DNA of 10,545 bases from a bacterium (GTDB taxonomy: Bacteria > UBA9089 > CG2-30-40-21 > SBAY01): NCBI GenBank assembly GCA_040757115.1, contig JBFLYA010000104.1:1-10545 (forward strand), in the 5' to 3' direction. Positions 1-7,000 of this stretch are shown here, one piece after another. The notes below the pieces were generated by a model that was not told the DNA's origin, ran no database searches, and saw nothing but the letters and a program-made list of their open reading frames with translations. Position 1 is the stretch's first letter, and every line of letters begins with the position of its first letter. The translations under genes and the position numbers were made by a program.

Positions 1-141
1 AATTTGTTGTTTTCCACAATCAATTTCTACCTATTTCTATAAATTTCAATCTATTTCTATTATCTTATCTCCATATCACTCTTATCTCCTTATCCCCTTT
101 CTTACACTTTTGATATATAGCCTGAATGGTTACCTAAAGTT
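1..141. repeat. AT/pyrimidine-rich tail with short degenerate repeats
   Basis: No coding region is supported here. Positions 20-60 contain repeated short phrases of the kind ctatttctat, and 61-115 is a pyrimidine-rich tract. An inverted copy of the tag seen in other spacers (TGAATGGTTAC, the reverse of GTAACCATTCA) lies at 123-133, eight bases from the methyltransferase stop codon. I see no rho-independent terminator for the methyltransferase. Confidence 0.6.
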
Positions 142-810
142 TTATAATTTTTGGGCCGTAATTATCCAGCGAGAGTCTTTCTTAGATAAATCCAGCCCCA
201 TTAATCTTTCCCGACATTCAAGGTCGGTAATTTCAAAATTCACCAGTAATTCTTTTATCTCATTCAGGCTAAAGAAATGTTGCGGTAGGTTTCCTTCGAC
301 ATCGCCTGGAAGAAGGAATGTTTTTTCTTCGATTTCCTCTCCTTTACCACATTCTGTATCACGGTCTGAACGAAGTGCTAAAAATAGTATTCCTTTTTGC
401 GTCAGGACTCTTTCAATCTCTTGTATTCCTTTTTTTGCCTCTTTAATTAAGATATGGTCTAAAGTTCCCAGACAGATAACCACATCAAAATATTCTGAAG
501 GATATGGTATTTGGGTTAGTGTATTTTTTTTTAGTTCTGCGGTTAGACCTTCCTGGTTTAACCAATTTTGTGTAATCTGGAGTGATTTTTGTGAAATGTC
601 TATTCCATAGACATTAAAGCCTTTTTTGGCTAAATAGATGAGGTGTCTTCCATTACCACAGCCTAAATCTAAGATGCGGTTCACTTTTCTTTGTTTTCTT
701 TCAATCTCTTTCGCCACAAATTGAACCAGGCACTCACCCGGAACCCACATAACATAAGTTCCATCGCCGTAGAATTTATCCCAGGTTTCTTCAAATTTAT
801 AATGTTCCAT
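142..810 (-). CDS. Class I SAM-dependent methyltransferase, substrate unknown
   Basis: This 222-residue soluble protein has the Rossmann-type SAM-binding fold. Motif I is ILDLGCGNG at residues 46-54, followed by the acidic ribose-binding residue in VYGIDIS (Asp71). Motif IV is FDVVICLGTLDHI at about 108-120, and a motif V-like segment (RVLTQKGILFLAL) follows. The length fits a complete small methyltransferase of the Methyltransf_11/25 type. Nothing seen identifies the substrate: no DNA- or RNA-binding extension is visible and no membrane segment is present. It lies downstream of fliM on the same strand, where fliN or fliY is often found, but a 304-bp repeat-filled spacer separates them, so a flagellar role is only a guess. 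The start was chosen at the first ATG (808-810). No clear Shine-Dalgarno sequence precedes it; a copy of the spacer tag begins four bases upstream. Small-molecule, glycan or protein methylation are all possible. Confidence 0.9.
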   Translation of the reverse strand: MEHYKFEETWDKFYGDGTYVMWVPGECLVQFVAKEIERKQRKVNRILDLGCGNGRHLIYLAKKGFNVYGIDISQKSLQITQNWLNQEGLTAELKKNTLTQIPYPSEYFDVVICLGTLDHILIKEAKKGIQEIERVLTQKGILFLALRSDRDTECGKGEEIEEKTFLLPGDVEGNLPQHFFSLNEIKELLVNFEITDLECRERLMGLDLSKKDSRWIITAQKL

Positions 811-814
811 ATTT

Positions 815-866
815 GTAACTATTCAACCACAGATGGGCAGGGATGAAATACTGATTTTAATTTTTG
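815..866 (+). repeat. Unpaired repeat end beginning with the GTAACTATTCA tag
   Basis: The segment opens with GTAACTATTCA (815-825) followed by accacagatgggcaggg, a known style of interspersed repeat in environmental genomes. Its tag faces into the spacer like those of the neighbouring elements, but no matching right-hand end is seen before the next element starts at 867. It may be one half of an element interrupted by the 867-1107 element. It occupies the position where a ribosome binding site for the methyltransferase would be expected. Confidence 0.55.
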
Positions 867-1107
867 GTAACCGTTCACTTAATCCTTTACCGCAGAGACG
901 CAAGAGTTCGCAGAGAGGAAAATATCTTTTTTTTCGTGTTTTTCGCTGTTTAAAAAGGCTTAAAAACAGTTAGTTAAAAGTAAGTATTAAAAGATTAATA
1001 AACAACGAAAGACCCGAAATGCACAAAAAAAAGAAATTTCTGTCTCTGGTGAATAGATTTTAATTTTTTTCTCTGCGTCTTTGTGGCATCTTGCGGTGAA
1101 CGGTTAC
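867..1107. repeat. 241-bp nested inverted-repeat element with perfect 12-bp ends
   Basis: The ends are exact inverted copies: GTAACCGTTCAC at 867-878 and GTGAACGGTTAC at 1096-1107. Inside them the outer arms are imperfect inverted copies of a cgcagagacgcaag-type repeat (about 888-918 against 1069-1095). A second, inner pair of arms built on a T-run plus cgtgtttttcg lies at 923-952 against 999-1037. The structure is therefore palindromic at two nested levels. It ends eight bases before the fliM stop codon. No open reading frame of substance is present. It looks like a non-autonomous, MITE- or REP-like element; transcribed, it would fold into a long hairpin 3' of fliM. Confidence 0.75.
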
Positions 1108-1114
1108 TGTAATT

Positions 1115-2059
1115 TTACTCCTCTCCTCCTGAGTCAATGCGTCCAATTATTTGTGTTGCTATGCGAGTTCCGATAATTCCTGGTCGGCATTTAAACTTAG
1201 GTATTTCATTGGCATACATAACTAATGGCTCATCCACCTTAGTTTTTAATCTCATGACATCACCTTCTTTTAATTCTAACATATCTCGCATAGTTACTTC
1301 AGTTTTACCTAACTCTACAATAAGAGGGATATTTACATCGGCTATAGTTTTTCGCATTTTAGCCATATCTTCCGGGGAGACGGTTGATTTTATTTCTTCT
1401 GATAGGGCAGGTTCACCTTCACCAGTGAATTTTGAAATTATTGGTTCTATTGTAAGGAAAGGTAGGCAAAGAGTCATATTTCCTGTTGTTTCACCTGTTT
1501 TTACTTCTATGGTTCCAACAAGTACTTTTTCCTGCGGGGAAGTAATCTGAACAAACTGTGGATTTGATTCAATCCTTTTGACCTGAGGGGTTAAGGTAAT
1601 TACATTTGCCCAGCCATTTTTTAAATCTATAACAAAATCTCTCATAATACCTTCTACCACCTCAAATTCAATATCTGTCAATCCACGTGTCAGTGAAATA
1701 ACCTCACCCTTACCACCTAATAATCTATCAATAAAATTAAATATCACATTAGGCGTTACCTCAATTAACGCCATACCTTTCAACGGACTCATATCTATCA
1801 TTCCGAGCACCGTTGGGACTTGAATAGTTTTGACAAAATCAGCATAGGCAAATTGAGTAACGGTTAAAACTTTTGTTTGAACTGTAGAGGCTAATTTAGC
1901 CGATAAAGAGGAGGCAACTTTCTGAGAAAAGGCATCAAATATTACTTGTAGAGAAGCAATTTTTTCCTTACCGACATCTTTAGTTTTTCTAAAATCAAAT
2001 TCTACAACCCGTTTTTCAAGCTCTTTTAAATCCTCGGTTATATCTTTTTTTTTAGTCAC
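1115..2059 (-). CDS. fliM: Flagellar motor switch protein FliM lacking the N-terminal CheY-binding segment
   Basis: FliM forms the middle of the cytoplasmic C-ring, binding FliG above and FliN/FliY below. The family core starts at FDFRK (residues 21-25). The CheC-like middle domain follows, with the conserved SPLKGMALIEVTP and DRLLGGKG stretch (about 91-118; GGKG corresponds to the family GGxG loop that contacts FliG). The C-terminal SpoA/FliN-like domain is at about 235-310 (MRDMLELKEGDVMRLKTK). The protein has 314 residues, slightly short for the family. The missing part is the N-terminal LSQxEIDxLL peptide that binds phosphorylated CheY; here the first 20 residues are a charged MTKKKDITEDLKELEKRVVE. 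The start is a GTG with a GGGGGA sequence seven bases upstream. An in-frame stop at 2078-2080 rules out a longer N-terminus in this frame. Assignment is secure; the functional meaning of the absent peptide is inferred. Confidence 0.96.
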   Translation of the reverse strand: MTKKKDITEDLKELEKRVVEFDFRKTKDVGKEKIASLQVIFDAFSQKVASSLSAKLASTVQTKVLTVTQFAYADFVKTIQVPTVLGMIDMSPLKGMALIEVTPNVIFNFIDRLLGGKGEVISLTRGLTDIEFEVVEGIMRDFVIDLKNGWANVITLTPQVKRIESNPQFVQITSPQEKVLVGTIEVKTGETTGNMTLCLPFLTIEPIISKFTGEGEPALSEEIKSTVSPEDMAKMRKTIADVNIPLIVELGKTEVTMRDMLELKEGDVMRLKTKVDEPLVMYANEIPKFKCRPGIIGTRIATQIIGRIDSGGEE

Positions 2060-2066
2060 CTTATTT

Positions 2067-2074
2067 TCCCCCGG
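2067..2074 (-). promoter_or_regulatory. Ribosome binding site deciding the GTG start of fliM
   Basis: Read on the minus strand, CCGGGGGA ends seven bases before the GTG at 2059-2057. The nearest in-frame stop is just upstream (2078-2080), so this GTG is the earliest possible start and the purine-rich site supports it. Confidence 0.6.
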
Positions 2075-2120
2075 TATTTATAGCAGTTATTATTCAAAAC
2101 TTTACTTAGAATTAAATTTT

Positions 2121-2196
2121 CTACCAATATATCGTTCCTACGGAACTGCTTGATTTGTCTATCTATTCCTACCAATATTATGTTCCTAACGGAACG
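2121..2196 (+). repeat. Two direct copies of a ctaccaata...gttcc-hairpin repeat
   Basis: Copies at 2121-2146 and 2169-2196 share ctaccaatat and end in a small hairpin, GTTCC-loop-GGAAC (GTTCCTACGGAAC and GTTCCTAACGGAAC). The loops differ in length by one base while the stems are kept. This is an interspersed repeat type; no function can be read from it. It lies in the fliL-fliM spacer (2060-2352), which has no gene. Confidence 0.65.
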
Positions 2197-2278
2197 ATTA
2201 TTCTCATGCCTTATTTATGGGTATTATCCTATGTAAACTTCCACTTAATAACCGCTATAGAATTGAGTAAACGGTCAG

Positions 2279-2335
2279 CCAGTGATGAGTAAGCAGAACT
2301 CAGTGACTATGGATTTTCGGCTCATTGTTCACTGG
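2279..2335. repeat. Short imperfect inverted repeat in the fliL-fliM spacer
   Basis: The left arm ccagtgatgag (2279-2289) pairs imperfectly with ctcattgttcactgg (2321-2335); the right arm has four extra bases. Related cagtga/actgag words recur between them. No T-run follows on either strand, so it is not a convincing terminator. Confidence 0.45.
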
Positions 2336-2352
2336 ATAGTGAGCACTCATAC

Positions 2353-2892
2353 CTATTGAACAAGTATTTGAAAATGGATATCCTCAATTTTCCCTTCTCG
2401 TAATATCTCATTGAGTGCCTTTTTCAATTCTTCTTTTAATGCCTTTTTCCCCTCAACGGTTCCTACCTCTATTGTTTTCCCTATGAGAACAGTATTAATA
2501 ATATCCTTAATTTGAGTTTCTCGTTCACCTAATTCTGCAGATAGCATATCATATTTTTCAGCATCATAATATAAAGTTACATCACTAATTTTAACATAGT
2601 GGTCTTCTTCAGGGTCAGATAATCTGGCGAGGTATGCCCCAATCTGATAAACATGTAGAGGTTTTGGAGGGAGTTTTTCCTCATGAGTGGTTTCTGGTTC
2701 AAATTCTAATTCAGGTGGAGTTGCTCGTTTTCCCGCGACGAACCAGGCAACAAGAGCGGCAATTACAAGGACTACTACCGCCACAATCGCTATCATCAGT
2801 ATATTTGGTAAGCCACCCTTCGGCTTACCTTTCTCTTCACCTTCTGCGGCCTCTTCACCCGCAGTTGCTTCTGCTTTTTCCTCTTCTGCCAT
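2353..2892 (-). CDS. fliL: Flagellar basal body-associated protein FliL
   Basis: FliL is a single-pass inner-membrane protein that surrounds or supports the MotAB stator at the motor. The 179-residue protein has an acidic, Ala/Glu-rich cytoplasmic segment (residues 1-28), one membrane segment (about 29-53, ILMIAIVAVVVLVIAALVAW) and a periplasmic domain. The domain shows the family pattern: a PKPLHVYQIGAYLARLSD strand, a HYVKISDVTLYYD strand, an ETQIKDIINTVLIGKT helix, a LKEELKKALNEILREGKI helix and the terminal FQILVQ. Length is usual for the family. The ATG at 2892-2890 is supported by an AGGAGT sequence nine bases upstream. It lies between flbD and fliM, as in many operons, but motA and motB, which often separate flbD from fliL, are absent. 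Family assignment is firm although FliL sequences diverge widely. Confidence 0.92.
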   Translation of the reverse strand: MAEEEKAEATAGEEAAEGEEKGKPKGGLPNILMIAIVAVVVLVIAALVAWFVAGKRATPPELEFEPETTHEEKLPPKPLHVYQIGAYLARLSDPEEDHYVKISDVTLYYDAEKYDMLSAELGERETQIKDIINTVLIGKTIEVGTVEGKKALKEELKKALNEILREGKIEDIHFQILVQ

Positions 2893-2900
2893 AATAGATT

Positions 2901-2907
2901 ACTCCTG
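2901..2907 (-). promoter_or_regulatory. Ribosome binding site of fliL
   Basis: CAGGAGT on the minus strand, about nine bases before the ATG. It lies in the narrow strip between the start codon and the repeat element beginning at 2918, so the element stops short of the translation signal. Confidence 0.75.
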
Positions 2908-2917
2908 TAAATATCTT

Positions 2918-3240
2918 GTAACTATTCACCACGAAGAGCACGAAGGACACGAAATGGAATTTAAGGTCTTGTAATTTTCGGTAGTGTCTGACAATAACTA
3001 CAATTCTTTTAACCACAAAGATCACAAAGAGTTTCACAAAAGAGTCAAAGATTTTTGAGAGAATAAATTTTTCCCTTTATTTCTTTGTGTATTCTTTGTG
3101 TACTTTGTGGTTAATTTCAGAGACCATCTAATTTTCTTCGTGTTCTTCGTGGTGAATAGTTACGCGCATCCAATGACTCTATTCGATAATTCATCAAATT
3201 TCACTTCGTGCTCTCCGTGCCCTTCGTGGTGAATAGTTAC
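2918..3240. repeat. 323-bp nested inverted-repeat element with GTAACTATTCACC ends
   Basis: The left end GTAACTATTCACCACGAAG (2918-2936) is matched perfectly for 19 bases by the reverse complement of 3222-3240; similarity continues imperfectly through repeated CACGAAG-type units to about 2962 and 3199. A further right-type end lies inside at 3131-3163 (ending ggtgaatagttac). An inner inverted pair of accacaaag-type arms lies at 3011-3031 and 3083-3112. The element fills nearly the whole flbD-fliL spacer, ending 12 bases from the flbD stop. Small open frames across it only read the repeat and are not genes. It is probably a non-autonomous mobile or REP-like element; mobility is not shown by the sequence. 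Confidence 0.8.
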
Positions 3241-3252
3241 CGCCGTAGTTTT

Positions 3253-3450
3253 TCAATCTTCATTTCCAAACATCCCCATCTTTTTCCGATATTCTATAAT
3301 TCTTGAAATTATTGTCTCAATATTTTCTTTCACGATATATTTGGTTCCGGAGATAAGGGTTATCGTGGTATCAGGGTTAGCTTCCATATTTTCGATTTGA
3401 TGTGGGTTAAGAAAAAATTCACGACCATTAAGTCGAGTTAGTTTAATCAT
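3253..3450 (-). CDS. flbD: FlbD family flagellar protein
   Basis: FlbD here means the small PF06289-type protein found just downstream of flgE in many flagellar operons, not the Caulobacter response regulator of the same name. The 65-residue protein matches the family along its whole length: MIKLTRLNGREFFLNPHQIE at the start, then EANPDTTITLISGTKYIVKE and a C-terminal helix (ISRIIEYRKK). No membrane segment or catalytic motif is visible. Its biochemical role is poorly defined in the family; it is thought to act in flagellar regulation or assembly. GGTGAT lies a few bases before the ATG and serves as a moderate ribosome binding site. It is separated from flgE by 551 bp of repeats, whereas in most operons the two genes nearly abut. 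Confidence 0.95.
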   Translation of the reverse strand: MIKLTRLNGREFFLNPHQIENMEANPDTTITLISGTKYIVKENIETIISRIIEYRKKMGMFGNED

Positions 3451-3466
3451 TTATCACCATTAAAAA

Positions 3467-3532
3467 GGCACAGTGCCAGGTGAAAGAATATATTTCTCTC
3501 TGTGCAATTTGTGGATTATTTGACTTGCACAG
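3467..3532. repeat. Cluster of short palindromes upstream of flbD
   Basis: GGCACAGTGCC at 3467-3477 is a perfect palindrome with a one-base centre. The words ctgtgcaa (3500-3507) and ttgcacag (3525-3532) form a second stem. Both share the gcacag/ctgtgc word. They lie 17 to 82 bases upstream of the flbD start and could shape its leader or bind a regulator; no specific regulator is recognisable. Confidence 0.4.
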
Positions 3533-3570
3533 TTTGAATTATTTCCTTCCACCTGACCTATGCCTCTGCC

Positions 3571-3910
3571 CCAGTGACTCGTACGTGTTTAGCGTGTTCC
3601 AAATTGCGTTGATTTGAGACTTAACTCTTTGTTAAACAATAGGATACCGGTGCGAAATATTCCACAAGGAGTTTAATGCAAATATCAAACTGTAAAAATC
3701 AAAATGACAAAGCAAAATGCAAAAATACTTGTAAGGCAATAAATTAAACACGAAGTCAAGATTTTTGATATTTGATATGTCATTTTGCATTTTAATATCT
3801 AATTTTTGATTTTGTATTACACAACTTGTTGTGTTTGAAGTAGTTTCGCACTCAGTCAGTACCATTCATTTGTGCTCTCTGACCACGCTAAACAGGTACG
3901 GTGACTCTGG
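3571..3910. repeat. 340-bp nested inverted-repeat element between flgE and flbD
   Basis: The ends (3571-3600 and 3881-3910) are imperfect inverted copies sharing TGTTTAGCGTG. Three more inverted pairs sit inside: gtgcgaaa (3650-3657) with tttcgcac (3844-3851); arms built from aaaatgacaaa/gcaaaatgc words (about 3676-3727) with their inverse (about 3760-3815); and the perfect stem ACACAA-CTTG-TTGTGT (3819-3834). GGTGAC-TCTG-GTCACC at 3900-3915 overlaps the right end. The minus-strand open frame at 3632-3865 only translates the repeat. The rest of the flgE-flbD spacer (3916-4001) holds nothing recognisable. Confidence 0.65.
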
Positions 3911-4001
3911 TCACCTTCCTAAAATTTCATTCTTTATCTAAAAATGTAACCTTTAACTGGTGGAAAACTGTGAAAAATATAGGATGTGTCCCTACTTTCT
4001 A

Positions 4002-7000
4002 TTATAGTCTCTTCATCGCGATAATATCAATAAACATTTGGTCTGCGGTAGTTACGGTTCTTGAATTAGCCTGGAAGGCGCGCTGGGCAATAATCATATC
4101 AGCAAATTCTTGAACTAAGTCAACATTTGATTTCTCTAACTGACCTGCACTTATCGTTCCTCGTCCATCTAATCCTGGTTTACCTATGGAAGAAGTGCCA
4201 GAATTAACTGTTTCCGCAAAGGTTGTTGCATCAAGTTTTGCCAGACCACTTGGATTATCAAATTTAGCCATAGATATCTGGCCAATATCTTGCGTTTGGC
4301 CATTATCATATTCAGCAATAACTACCCCTTCTGAATTTATCTTTGTTTTTTCATCAATAAGTTTTCCTATCCTATATCCATTCTGTTCACTTACCTTTGC
4401 TGTAGATGGGTTTGAAGAAAGTTGTGTAACTTGATTAAAGTCAGGCATAATTTTACTTGGATTTTGACCCTTTTCTGGTGGTGGTGCACCCTCAGTTTCT
4501 GGTGGAGTAGGTGTTGGTGGTGGGTCAAAGTATATCCCTTTATATCTTGAACCCGGGTCTAACGGGTCAGATGGTGACTCAAATATTTGAGAATTTTCTT
4601 TATCCAGTAGACCATTACCTGTAAAGGCTAAGATACCATATCCCGCTATCTTCTCTCTTTCTACTGGATTCATTATATACCACAGCCATTTATTGTAACT
4701 TAATCTCTCAAATTGGAAATTCCCTTTATAAGGATTTCCCAGAGAGTCATAGATATCTTGCGGAGTAGTATATTGATATTCTGATTGTAGTTTCAGATTT
4801 GTGGTTACTGCCTCTCCAGAATCGGCTAATTGAGGAATAGCGTTACTTGGGTAATTCGTTTTCGTGGTATTTGGTGTAAAGGTGATATTTTCTGGTCCTT
4901 CATTTCCATTAGGGATAAAGACATCAACCGCCAGCGGGAATATCCGACGATAATCCACGGTTACTTGACCCGCACCTAATGTCCCTGGATTTCTCACCTC
5001 CCATATAGTACCAGTTGGGTCTGGCATATAGTATTGTGAACCAGCATTTGGTTGTAAAAGGATACAATCAACTCCATTAGTTCCTTTGTTATCTTCGAAT
5101 ATCCAATCTGTTCGTGGTATAATTCTGCCATCTACTTTTACAACTAAAGATGTATCATCTACATCTGGATTATCTAAATCAAACGAATTTAATCGGGTAT
5201 AACTTACCAGGTAAGACCCTGGTGTTGTCAGAATTATTTGGTCCCTTCCACCAGGTCCGGTGCCGTCTGAAAATACCCAGGAATTTTCACCTACAACTCC
5301 CCCTCCAATGATATTCTTTATCAGAATAGTTGATTCATCTACATCAGCATTATTCAGGGTAATAAGTGCCGTGCTTCCCCTATACATTCCTTCGTCAATC
5401 ACCTGGGTACCACGCCTTCCCAGACCTGCTTCACCTACTTCTTCATTTCTAATCACATTAGGTATGATATTTACTCTAAATAAATCATTTCCTGTCCCAA
5501 ACAATCCTGTTGTTTCCCTCCATCCATCTTCTGGTCCAGGAACCTCTATTTCTAAATCCATAACAGAGTTATTATTACCTCCAACCTTTGTCCCTGTAGC
5601 AATATTGATTGCAGAAAAGAAAGGATGTAATCCTGTTTCTTCCAGGGTTATTTCATCACCCTCTTCACGACTTCTAATGCTAAATTTATCCATATCGGCA
5701 TGATAGGTTAGAACTACCCTGGCTTCACTGGCATTGATTTCATCGATTAAAGCATTTATTGTTGGATAATTAGCCGGAGTGATTGACCGCGACATATATA
5801 TTCCACTTCTCGAGGTAATTTTGATTGTTCCATCTACCGTGCCTCCTTCAAATTGGTCCCAACCAGCGGCCAGGTTTAGTGTTCGGTCTCCGCTTAATAC
5901 CTTTGAACTACTGTAAATAACTGGAGAAGCCTCTGTATCAACATAATTATCAATTACCTGACCATTTTTATCTAATTGTAATATCCCTCGTGCCTCTACG
6001 GTTTTATTATAGTAATAGTCTGCCACGATTGTATCTGTTTCCTGAACCGGTGAATGGGGGACCCCAATCCAGGCAAGCCCAGGATTTAGAATATTAGCCG
6101 CTGTCCAGAAACCATTAACATCAGTCTGGTGAATTCTGATACCAAGATTTGCCGGATTAGTATTTATCAAATAGAATCTATCCTTTTGTGGGTCATATCT
6201 AAGAATAAGCGGCATTGGTGAGGCAAGGATATCTGAGTAAGCATCATTAAAGAGATTAATAAACGATTGCACCGTGCCACTTCTAGTGCCTAAAGTTCCT
6301 CTCAGTCCGTCGGTCCATACCTGATGAATATTATTATTCGATGACCAGCTGGTCCACACACCCGGACTTACTTCCCACATAACAGAAACACAACTTGAAA
6401 GTGCAGGCACAGTATTGAATCCACCTCGGAGAAAAGATTGTGTTAAATCTAATGTATTTTTTACTATCTCTTCACGGCTTTGCGGATTTGCATCAGCGGC
6501 TATTGTTACCCAGCTTTTACCTGGTACGGCATTCATATGAAATCCTTCTCCGGGTAATTTAGCCAGACTAAGAAATCCCGCTGAGTTGGTTTGAATCGCT
6601 GAAATTGCCTGAGTATTCGTCATAAAAAATTTATCTTCTTTAGCACTATATGAGAGTTTCACAATACCATTTGTTTTGGTTTTTACAAGAGACATAAATT
6701 CTTCCACTGAGTTAAATGTGCTTAACATTGGTGATGTCCAGTCTCCACCTTGCCATCTAAATGTTACCTGACTGGCAAGCATTGAACTTGTCCACAGACC
6801 AGTAGCCGCGGCACACCAATTAAACCCTGCCTCTCTAAAAGCTCTGGTAACATTTAATGTATCTGTTACCACCTCTTCACTACTACTTGCTGAATAGAAA
6901 GTAATCTGGTCATTTCCACCTACACCCTGGTTATTATGGAATTTATAGGTTGTGCCTGGTTGAACCTGACCGTTTACCTTTATTTGTAATCTTGTTGGGT

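Noticed and set aside
135-162. Sigma28-like pattern TAAAGTTT then GCCGTAAT on the plus strand
   Set aside because: It lies inside or at the end of the methyltransferase gene and points to no plus-strand gene; the spacing and the second half deviate from consensus, so chance is more likely.
110-610. Plus-strand open frame of 166 codons opposite the methyltransferase
   Set aside because: It overlaps a well-supported SAM methyltransferase on the other strand and has a Ser/Phe-rich composition typical of an antisense shadow.
1137-1550. Plus-strand open frame opposite fliM
   Set aside because: Antisense of a clear fliM reading frame, with no recognisable motif.
2634-3037. Small open frames across the fliL start and the 2918-3240 element, with peptides such as HHEEHEGHE and FVSFVLFVVN
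   Set aside because: These peptides are direct translations of the CACGAAG-type repeat and are known spurious calls.
3454-3479. TGGCAC upstream of flbD resembling the -24 half of a sigma54 promoter
   Set aside because: No GC lies at the required -12 position (the sequence runs into T residues), and TGGCAC is one arm of the GGCACAGTGCC palindrome.
3632-3865. 77-codon minus-strand open frame
   Set aside because: It runs through the inverted-repeat element and its peptide (KMQND, LCHFDF) is the usual translation of the aaaatgacaaa repeat.
3900-3915. GGTGAC/GTCACC hairpin as a flgE terminator
   Set aside because: No T-run follows on the minus strand, and the hairpin overlaps the end of the 340-bp element.
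3901-4113. Plus-strand open frame over the end of flgE
   Set aside because: Overlaps the conserved FlgE C-terminus on the other strand and shows no family features.
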